From Sva-07 sp038321235 (GTDB lineage Bacteria > Actinomycetota > Acidimicrobiia > Acidimicrobiales > Ilumatobacteraceae): DNA of 37,236 nt. Below, one piece after another: positions 1-6,752 of this stretch. The notes beneath the pieces are model-generated. The model saw nothing but the letters and a program-made list of their open reading frames with translations. It was not told the origin of the DNA and did not search any database. Position numbers and translations under genes: made by a program. How positions within the stretch are numbered: position 1 is the first letter of the stretch; every line of letters starts with the position of its first letter. The stretch is from positions 1-37,236 of the forward strand of contig JBBQEU010000017.1 of NCBI GenBank assembly GCA_038321235.1, read 5' to 3'.

Positions 1-621
1 GCCAACCGCCTCGGAGCATCAGCGCTGATGCAGGGCCTGTCCGACGGCTACTTCGTGCTGCCGTACACCATCGCCCCGTACCTCTCCGACCTGCTCAACA
101 AGCCGGTGCCCGACACGAGTCATCCCGAATTCGCCAAGATCCAGCAGGAAGCAACCGACCGCTTCAAGCAGTACATGGCGATCGGCGGCACCAAGACCCC
201 CGACCACTTCCACCGCGAACTCGGCCAGATCATCTGGGACTACTGCGGCATGGACCGCAACGCCAACGGGCTCGAGAAGGCACTGTCGGAGATCCCGGCG
301 CTGCACGACGAGTTCAAGAAGGACCTCCGGGTCACCGGATCCGACACCAGCATCAACCAGACCCTCGAGAAGGCCGGACGCGTCGACGACTTCTTCGAAC
401 TCGGCATCTTGATGTGCAAGGACGCACTCAACCGCGAGGAGAGCTGCGGCGGACACTTCCGATCCGAGCACCAGACCGACGACGGCGAAGCCCTTCGCAA
501 CGACGACGACTTCGCCTACGTCAGCGCCTGGGAGTGGACGGGTGATCCGTCGAACCCGATCGAGAACAAGGAACAGCTCGAGTACGAAGTCGTCAAGTTC
601 GCAACCCGGAGCTACAAGTGA
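1..621 (+). CDS. sdhA: Succinate dehydrogenase/fumarate reductase flavoprotein subunit, C-terminal part
   Basis: The reading frame is open from base 1, so this is the last 206 residues of a protein that starts before the window. The visible N-terminal end (ANRLGASALMQGLSDGYFVL) is the conserved SdhA/FrdA segment following the FAD-binding and capping domains, where the substrate loop closes on the flavin. The remainder is the helical C-terminal domain. SdhA oxidises succinate to fumarate and passes electrons to SdhB on the cytoplasmic face of the membrane. Its stop TGA overlaps the GTG start of sdhB (GTGA), which points to translational coupling. The membrane anchor gene (sdhC) is not in the window and probably lies upstream. 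Identity rests on the conserved segment and the sdhB neighbour. Fumarate reductase with the opposite physiological direction cannot be excluded. Confidence 0.93.
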   Translation, partial: ANRLGASALMQGLSDGYFVLPYTIAPYLSDLLNKPVPDTSHPEFAKIQQEATDRFKQYMAIGGTKTPDHFHRELGQIIWDYCGMDRNANGLEKALSEIPALHDEFKKDLRVTGSDTSINQTLEKAGRVDDFFELGILMCKDALNREESCGGHFRSEHQTDDGEALRNDDDFAYVSAWEWTGDPSNPIENKEQLEYEVVKFATRSYK

Positions 622-1388
622 CCACCCTCACCAACCTCACCCTCAAGATCTGGCGCCAGGACGGCCCCGACGCCCAAGGGCGATTCGAGTCCCACCAGAT
701 CCCCGAGATCAGCGACGAGGCGTCGTTCCTCGAACTGCTCGACATCCTCAACGAGCGCCTGATCGAAGAGGGCAAGGACGCCATCGTCTTCGACCACGAC
801 TGTCGCGAGGGCATCTGCGGTACCTGTTCGCTGATGATCGACGGCGTTGCCCACGGCCCCCAGAAGGGCACCGCCACCTGCCAGGTGCACATGCGGGTGT
901 TCGACAGCGGTGACGAGATCGTGATCGAACCGTGGCGAGCAGCGGCGTTCCCGATCATCAAGGACCTGATGGTCGATCGTGCCGCCTTCGACCGGATCAT
1001 CGAAGTGGGTGGCTACATCACCGCCCAGACCGGCGGTGCCCCCGACGCCAACCTGATCCCGATCCCCAAGCCGGTGGCCGACGCAGCGATGGACGCTGCG
1101 GCATGCATCGGCTGTGGCGCCTGCGTGGCGGCGTGCCCGAACGGCGCGGCCAGCCTGTTCACGTCCGCCAAGCTCGCCCACCTCAACCTGTTGCCGCAGG
1201 GCCAGGCCGAGCGGTACAAGCGCGCCGAGGCAATGGTGGAGAAGATGGACGAGTACTTCGGATCGTGCACCAACCACGGCGAATGCCAGGCGGCGTGCCC
1301 CAAGGAGATTTCGATCGACAACATCGCCACGATGAACATCGACTATCTGAAGTCGAAGTTCAAAAATCGTCGTTCGCTCGCGCGGTAG
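618..1388 (+). CDS. sdhB: Succinate dehydrogenase/fumarate reductase iron-sulfur subunit
   Basis: This is a 256-residue protein of normal SdhB length. The N-terminal ferredoxin-like domain holds the [2Fe-2S] ligands C62, C67, C70 and C88 (CREGICGTC, then TCQ). The C-terminal domain has CIGCGACVAACPNG (C163, C166, C169, C173) and CTNHGECQAACPKE (C217, C223, C227), which bind the [4Fe-4S] and [3Fe-4S] clusters. The subunit carries electrons from the FAD of SdhA to the quinone site in the membrane anchor. The GTG start overlaps the sdhA stop by four bases. The spacing CIGCGACVAACPN is typical of the actinobacterial/Bacteroidetes-like B-type enzymes. The gene ends in a basic tail (KNRRSLAR). The following 168 bases before the next gene hold no recognisable gene. 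Confidence 0.95.
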   Translation: MTTLTNLTLKIWRQDGPDAQGRFESHQIPEISDEASFLELLDILNERLIEEGKDAIVFDHDCREGICGTCSLMIDGVAHGPQKGTATCQVHMRVFDSGDEIVIEPWRAAAFPIIKDLMVDRAAFDRIIEVGGYITAQTGGAPDANLIPIPKPVADAAMDAAACIGCGACVAACPNGAASLFTSAKLAHLNLLPQGQAERYKRAEAMVEKMDEYFGSCTNHGECQAACPKEISIDNIATMNIDYLKSKFKNRRSLAR

Positions 1389-1556
1389 CGCGCTTGCCCC
1401 CGCTCACGGGTCCTGTCACCGGTACCGGCTGGCGTGCGGCCTGGCGGCCGTCCCCATCGCTACCCGTGCCACCCGTTCGCTGGCTTGCCGCTTCGTGCGG
1501 TTCACTCCTCTGCCTGGGCGTCGCGACGAGTTCGCTCATCGCTGATGGGTCGGCGC

Positions 1557-3683
1557 CTACGGGGCGACGATTGATGTTGTGTAGCGGTTCTCGTTGGTGA
1601 CGTCGCCGCTCGTGAGCGTCAGGTCGAGGGTGATCGTTCCGGTGGCGTCGGGGGTGTCGAGGCGGAGATGGCCGACCTTGACGACGTCGTCGGCCGGGAT
1701 CGGACCGCCGAAACGCCACCGTTGCTCGCCCCCACTCCATGACGCCACCGCGTCGACGACCGCGAAGTCGAGTGGTTCGCGCAGGTCGCTCACGACGTGT
1801 ACGTCGACGTCGAGCTGCTGTCCGGGTTGCAACTCGTCGGGCAGCGGATCAGCAACGACCAGTACCGGTGCGCACGCGGCGGCAACCGCCGAGAAGGCGA
1901 TCTTGGGGCGTCGTTCGTGATCGAGGATGCTCGACGAGATCGCCGGGGCCGAGTCGTTCAGCGACGAGAAGCAGAACCCCCCCGTCGGACGATACTTGAG
2001 CCGCCGAAGCGTCTCGATCTGCACCTTCAGGACGTGGGCTTGGTAGTACTGCAGCGTCTCCCGCCACTCGTCGAAACTGTCGAAGTCGGTCGGTGGGAAG
2101 TTGCTCTCGGTGGCGGCCCGCTGGTAGCCAATTTCGAGCTGGACCAGGTCCCAGTCGAGGCCCGGCCACTCGTACGACTCGAGCTGCTCGTCGATGAACG
2201 GTGCACTGGCTGGCGGTGAATCGGAGCCGAACTCACTGACGAAGCGCACCATTCGCGGAAGACGGGCAGCGAAGTCCGCGAGGTCCTCCGCTTCACCGTG
2301 GCGCCAACCGAACCACAGGTGGCTGTCGGTGCCGTCGAGCTGGGGGAGATGTGGGACGACACCCGAGTGGGCGACGACCCGACGGCTCGAGTCGGCCCGC
2401 TCGAACGCCCGCTTCACCCACCGGTCGAGCACCGACTTGTTCCACGACGGCAGCTGCTGGGCTACCAGCGTTCGCGCTCGTCCCCGCCAGCCTGCGGCGG
2501 TGACACCGGCGTCGCTCGCGGACGGATCGTCGTGTGCCGTCCACATCGCGATCGACGGATGATGGCCGAGCGAGTCGACCGCGGCTCGTGCCTGCTCGAC
2601 CGCTTGGTGGCGCACGGAGCGCGAGTGGCCCCACTGCAGCGGGAAGTCCTGCAGGAGGAGGATGCCCGCTTCGTCTGCGGCGTCGTACACGGCTCGGTCG
2701 GCGATGTGCCCGTGGACACGGAGCGCGTCGAGTCCGAGGTCGACCGCGGCACGGAGATCGGCTCGGATCATCTCGTTGGTTGCATTCGCCGGACCCGCCG
2801 TGGTCGGAAGCAGGTTGGCTCCCTTGAGGAAGATCCGTTCGCCGTTCACCGAACACACCCAGTCGTCCCACACGATCTGGCGAAGGCCGGTGCGTCGCTG
2901 ACGGCGATCGCTCACTTCGCCGTCGACGATCACTTCGACATCGACAGCGATGAGCGGTTGGTGGCCGAGTGCTCTCGGCCACCAGAGCTGGGGATCGATG
3001 ATGTCGATCGTCCACTCGAAATCGTTGTGGCCCGCGGCGATCGACTGGTGCTGTTCGTCGACTTGGTCACCGTCGACGTAGGTGCGCATCGTCACCGGCG
3101 TCAGTCGGTCGCTGTCGAGACGCGTCGCGATGCGCAGGTGGGCGCGACGTGTGTCGGCGTCGCGACACAACACTCGGAGGCGATCGATCTGTACGGGACC
3201 GGTGTCGTAGAGAGACACAGGCCGCCAGAGGCCACCGGGATTGCGGTTCGACCCGATGCCCGCCGGCGCCTGGAACACGCCGGTGATGTTGCGCCTTCCG
3301 GCGGTGCCCGACTGAGGTGAGCAGGTGACCTCGACGGCGAGGACGTGCTGGTCTCCGAAGCGCGACAGCGAGGTGACATCGAAGCTGTGACCGACGAAGT
3401 ACCCCTCGGGGTCGCCGAGGTAGGCGCCGTCGAGCCAGACGTCTGCTTGGTAGAAGATGCCGTCGAGCGTGATCCATCGCCGCCGCCCCTCGGCGGGTGG
3501 CGCGGCGGTGAACTCGTGGCGGTACATCAGCGGACCGTCGCTGGCGGCGAAATCGGGTGAGTCCTGCCAGTGGCCCGGCACGGCGATGCGCGACCAATCG
3601 GAGTCGTCGGTGTCGAGGCCGATGCCGTTGCGGCGCACGTCGTCGTCGGCCTCGGCCGCCAACCAGGCCCCGGACAATTGCAT
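1557..3683 (-). CDS. Glycoside hydrolase family 2-like protein with altered acid/base motif
   Basis: A 708-residue protein with the domain order of GH2 beta-mannosidases/beta-galactosidases: a sugar-binding jelly roll (about 1-165, with GHWQDSPDF, YRHEF and DVWLDGAYLG), an immunoglobulin-like domain (about 170-265), a TIM barrel (about 270-560, from NGERIFLKGAN) and a beta C-terminal domain. No signal peptide is seen. The nucleophile region is intact (E484 in VSEFG). The position that normally reads GNNE/GNE, holding the catalytic acid/base, reads W381-T-A-H-D-D386, so Glu is replaced by Asp. Family membership is clear. Substrate is not, and ordinary retaining hydrolysis is doubtful. The gene is transcribed away from the downstream AAA+ gene and shares a 72-base divergent region with it. 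Confidence 0.8.
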   Translation of the reverse strand: MQLSGAWLAAEADDDVRRNGIGLDTDDSDWSRIAVPGHWQDSPDFAASDGPLMYRHEFTAAPPAEGRRRWITLDGIFYQADVWLDGAYLGDPEGYFVGHSFDVTSLSRFGDQHVLAVEVTCSPQSGTAGRRNITGVFQAPAGIGSNRNPGGLWRPVSLYDTGPVQIDRLRVLCRDADTRRAHLRIATRLDSDRLTPVTMRTYVDGDQVDEQHQSIAAGHNDFEWTIDIIDPQLWWPRALGHQPLIAVDVEVIVDGEVSDRRQRRTGLRQIVWDDWVCSVNGERIFLKGANLLPTTAGPANATNEMIRADLRAAVDLGLDALRVHGHIADRAVYDAADEAGILLLQDFPLQWGHSRSVRHQAVEQARAAVDSLGHHPSIAMWTAHDDPSASDAGVTAAGWRGRARTLVAQQLPSWNKSVLDRWVKRAFERADSSRRVVAHSGVVPHLPQLDGTDSHLWFGWRHGEAEDLADFAARLPRMVRFVSEFGSDSPPASAPFIDEQLESYEWPGLDWDLVQLEIGYQRAATESNFPPTDFDSFDEWRETLQYYQAHVLKVQIETLRRLKYRPTGGFCFSSLNDSAPAISSSILDHERRPKIAFSAVAAACAPVLVVADPLPDELQPGQQLDVDVHVVSDLREPLDFAVVDAVASWSGGEQRWRFGGPIPADDVVKVGHLRLDTPDATGTITLDLTLTSGDVTNENRYTTSIVAP

Positions 3684-3755
3684 GGGTCGAGCGTACGCCC
3701 ACCGAGTGGTGAGCTCGCATGCTCACGTTCGCTCCTGTCGGGGTAGGTTCGATCC

Positions 3756-5187
3756 ATGGCTGACATGGATCGACCGCAGGCGACGACGTTGGGGGAACTC
3801 CAGGCTTCCGGCTGGGTCTCGCGTCCCGTGAAGCAGGAGGTGCGTGAGCACGCCATCGAGAAGGTGGCGGCGGGCGAACCGCTCTTCGAGGGGGGTGTCC
3901 GGCTATGAGAACACCGTGATGCCGCAGCTCGAGAACGCGATGCTCGCCGGCCACGACGTGATCTTCCTCGGTGAGCGCGGCCAGGCCAAGACTCGCATGA
4001 TCCGCTCGCTCATCGGCCTGCTCGACGAGTGGATGCCGATCGTCGCTGGCAGCGAGATCAACGACGACCCGTACTCGCCGGTCTCGAAGCATGCTCGCGA
4101 CCTGGTCGAGGAACTGGGAGACGACACACCGGTCCATTGGGTGCATCGCAGCGAGCGATTCGGCGAAAAGCTGGCCACGCCCGACACCTCGATCGCCGAT
4201 CTGATCGGCGAGGTCGACCCGATCAAGGTGGCAGAAGGCCGCTACCTCTCCGACGAACTGACGCTCCACTACGGGCTGGTTCCGCGCACGAACCGGGGCA
4301 TCTTCGCCATCAACGAGTTGCCCGATCTCGCCGAGCGCATCCAGGTCGGCATGCTCAACGTGCTCGAGGAACGAGACATCCAAATTCGCGGCTACAAGAT
4401 CCGTTTGCCGCTCGACGTGATGCTGCTGGCGTCTGCGAACCCCGAGGACTACACGAACCGCGGACGCATCATCACGCCGCTGAAGGACCGCTTCGGCAGC
4501 CAGATCCGCACCCACTACCCGCTCGAGGTCGACACCGAGGTGGCGATCATGCGCCAGGAGGCGGTGGTACTCGACATCACCACCGCCGCAGGCCGTGTCA
4601 CCGTCGACGTTCCGGAGTACCTCGCCGACGTCGTCGCCACGTTCAGCCATCTCGCACGCGCCAGCAACCACGTCAACCAGCGATCGGGTGTCAGCGTGCG
4701 GCTCAGCGTGGCGAACTACGAGGCGCTCGCCGCCAATGCGCTGCGGCGCGGGCTGCGCTCCGGTGAACGCCACATCGTCGCCCGCGTCGACGACCTCGAC
4801 GCGCTGGCGGCAAGCTCGATGGGCAAGATCGAGATCGAATCGATCGAGGACGGTCGCGAGGGTGTGATCATGGAGAACCTCATCAAGGGTGCGGTTCTCA
4901 CGGTCTTCAAGGACACCGTCCCGCCGGAGCAGACCCGCGCGGTCGTCGACGCATTCGAGGCCGGAGCGGTCGCCCATACCGGCGAAGGAGTCACCAGCGA
5001 AGAACTCGCTCGTCTCGTCGAGGACGTCGACGCGCTGCGGGCTCCGGTCGCGATGCTGACCGGTGGCGACGAGTCACCTGCTGCTGTCGGTGGTGCCGTC
5101 GAGTTCGTCCTCGAAGGTCTCCACCTCAGCAAGCGTCTGAACAAGGACGCCTCCGGCGCCAGCGCCACCTACCGCGGTCGCACCTGA
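3756..5187 (+). CDS. MoxR/magnesium-chelatase-like AAA+ ATPase, apparent +1 frameshift near the N-terminus
   Basis: The reading frame starting at ATG 3756 encodes the family N-terminus (TLGELQASGWVSRPVKQEV ... EPLFEG) but hits a stop at 3906. The rest of the family sequence (GYENTVMPQLE onward) continues in another frame to 5187. Removing one G from the run of six at 3890-3895 joins them into a continuous 476-residue protein. In the corrected protein, Walker A is G72ERGQAKT, Walker B is IFAINE (182-187) and sensor 1 lies around ASANPEDY (225-232). These ATPases remodel proteins together with a VWA-domain partner. The gene at 6753-8765 is the obvious partner, and such pairs are adjacent in mycobacteria (Rv0958/Rv0959, recalled). 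Assembly error, a real mutation or programmed slippage are all possible. Without the upstream part, the alternative is an initiation at 3844 or later. Confidence 0.8.
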
Positions 5188-5201
5188 CCCGAACGTGGTT
5201 G

Positions 5202-5240
5202 GAAATGAAACCGAGGGGTCAGACCCCTCGGTTTCATTTC
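5202..5240. terminator. Perfect 39-bp palindrome, probable bidirectional terminator
   Basis: Two 19-base arms (gaaatgaaaccgaggggtc and its exact complement) flank a single central A at 5221. It lies between the convergent stops of the AAA+ gene (5187) and the GH1-like gene (5243). The stem base is A/T-rich on both sides (gaaatgaaa / tttcatttc), so either transcript gives a GC-rich hairpin followed by a weak U-rich stretch. It shares a GTCAGAC centre with the palindrome at 25998-26030. Confidence 0.75.
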
Positions 5241-5242
5241 GG

Positions 5243-6136
5243 TCAGTCGAGCAAGGCGGAGCTCGAGGGGGTGGATGCGCGGGTGGCGTCGAGCAGGCCG
5301 GGTGTCGAGTCGGGACCGGCGATCCCGGGCTCGAGGAACGCGACCTCGAGCGGGACGCCGTCGGCGAACGCATCATCGAGCATCGAACGCCACGCCGCGA
5401 CGATCTCTCCGGCGATGTCCGGGTCCTGGTGATCAGCGCTGAAGCTGGCGACCACCGACGCGTTGTCGACGGAGTCAGCGGCCTCTCGGATCTCGCCACC
5501 CCAGCGATCGACGCAACCAGCGAGCGTGGCTGCATCGACCACGCCGTCGTCGTCCCACGCGCCGGTGAATACAGCGCCGAGGAGGTTCGTTCGTCCGACG
5601 TATCGATCGACGGTGTTGGCCTGGTCGCGTAGGTCGACAGCTGCCACCACCGGAGGTCCGCCCGCGAGAATGCCCCACGTGTCGATCCAGGGTTGCTCGG
5701 GGGCGCCAGGGGGGATGCAGGCGAATGGCACCCAGCCGGCGACGATGTCGCCGAACCGGGCGGCGGCGCACTCGACCCACCGTGGCCACCAGCTCGTGAA
5801 GGTCTCGTCGTCGTCGAAGCCACCGTCGTTGTCGAACCATCGCGGGACCGATCCCTCGTGGAGGCATGCCCACGGTCGTACACCGATCGCATCGGCGGCC
5901 AGCACGATCTGTTCGAATCGCTCGGCCCAGTCGTCGTCGATGGCGCCCGGTTTGGGTTGCAGTCGCGCCCAGTCCAGCGTGATCCGCACGTCGGTGATTC
6001 CGATGTCCTGGAGGGCGGCCAGGTCGTCAGGCCAGCGCGTGCGAAAACCGTTACCCGCCGTGGGGCCGCGGTCGGCGGTGTCGGCATAGCCGAGTGTGGC
6101 AGCCGTGGTGAGCGAGGCGCCCCGGAGGAAGGTCAT
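5243..6136 (-). CDS. Short glycoside hydrolase family 1-like protein lacking the NE catalytic motif
   Basis: A 297-residue protein whose N-terminal two thirds resembles the beta-glucosidase (GH1) barrel: a DLAALQDIGITDVRITLDWA segment, then LQPKPGAIDDD, a WACLHEGSVPRWF strand and W..FGDIVAGW. At the acid/base strand, where GH1 enzymes read NEP, this protein reads P137-F-A-C-I-P142, so both N and E are absent. It is also about 150 residues shorter than typical GH1 enzymes (about 450), and no ENG nucleophile motif is visible. It is most likely a non-catalytic sugar-binding relative, or an unrelated activity on a GH1-like barrel. It follows the cyclase gene by 12 bases on the same strand, so the two are probably co-transcribed. 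Confidence 0.6.
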   Translation of the reverse strand: MTFLRGASLTTAATLGYADTADRGPTAGNGFRTRWPDDLAALQDIGITDVRITLDWARLQPKPGAIDDDWAERFEQIVLAADAIGVRPWACLHEGSVPRWFDNDGGFDDDETFTSWWPRWVECAAARFGDIVAGWVPFACIPPGAPEQPWIDTWGILAGGPPVVAAVDLRDQANTVDRYVGRTNLLGAVFTGAWDDDGVVDAATLAGCVDRWGGEIREAADSVDNASVVASFSADHQDPDIAGEIVAAWRSMLDDAFADGVPLEVAFLEPGIAGPDSTPGLLDATRASTPSSSALLD

Positions 6137-6148
6137 GCTTGCCGGTTG

Positions 6149-6694
6149 TCAGATGAACGGTGAGCGCGTCCAGAGCTCGGATGCGTCCAGGCTCGCCGAG
6201 TGGGGAACGCCCGACAGGCTGACCACGTCGATGGGCCCAGGGAACCCACGAAGCTCGACCTCGCCGTACGGCTCTGCGGTGACACCGGACGGCAGACGGT
6301 CGAGCTGCATCGTCGGCATCAGCACTTGGACGCCGCGGGCGTAGTCGCACAGTCGGGCTGCCATGTTGACCGCCGAGCCGATGTAGTCGTCGCCCTCGAA
6401 CAGCAGGGCGTGGCCGGTGGCCAATCCGGCGCGGATGGTGAGCGGCGTACAGACATCGGTGGCAAGTTGTTCGAGGTCGAGGACGAACTCGATGGCGTCG
6501 CCCTGGTCGACGGCTACCACCATGCAACCGTCACCGAGCCACTTGGCGATACGTACACCGCGGTCGGACGCGACGGTGCGAACGATGCCGCGGAACGTGC
6601 TGAGGATGCGGCCGGCGGCATCGTCGCCGAACGCAGCGGTGTAGTTCGTGAATCCGGACAGGTCGACGAATACGAACGTGCGGGGGACACGCAT
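6149..6694 (-). CDS. Class III adenylate/guanylate cyclase-domain protein
   Basis: A 181-residue, nearly stand-alone catalytic domain. The first metal-binding aspartate is D11 (FVDLSGFT) and the second is D55 (KWLGDGCMV), with K51 in the position that reads the purine base. The transition-state residues N110 and R114 are in GSAVNMAARL, preceded by the RAGLATGHALLFEGDDY strand. All expected catalytic residues are therefore present. It should make cyclic AMP (or cGMP) as a homodimer in the cytoplasm. It has no membrane or sensor domain, so control must come from expression or a partner. It lies between the two halves of the MoxR/VWA module, in the opposite direction, with the GH1-like gene directly downstream. 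A 58-base region separates it from the divergent VWA gene. Confidence 0.85.
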   Translation of the reverse strand: MRVPRTFVFVDLSGFTNYTAAFGDDAAGRILSTFRGIVRTVASDRGVRIAKWLGDGCMVVAVDQGDAIEFVLDLEQLATDVCTPLTIRAGLATGHALLFEGDDYIGSAVNMAARLCDYARGVQVLMPTMQLDRLPSGVTAEPYGEVELRGFPGPIDVVSLSGVPHSASLDASELWTRSPFI

Positions 6695-6752
6695 GCGACG
6701 ATGTTACGGGCTCCGAGCAGCGAAGCGGGGGAGGACCCGTTAAGTTCCAGCC

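Noticed and set aside
612..1277. Long minus-strand open frame opposite sdhB
   Set aside because: It is antisense to a well-conserved gene, has repetitive Arg/Val/Gly-rich composition from GC-rich codons and matches no known family.
1389..1556. Short open frames and small inverted repeats after sdhB
   Set aside because: No RBS, no conserved-looking protein and only five-base stems, so no terminator or gene is claimed.
3067..4977. 636-codon minus-strand frame running through the GH2 and AAA+ genes
   Set aside because: It crosses two genes with clear families and has the Arg/Asp/Val-rich composition of an antisense shadow.
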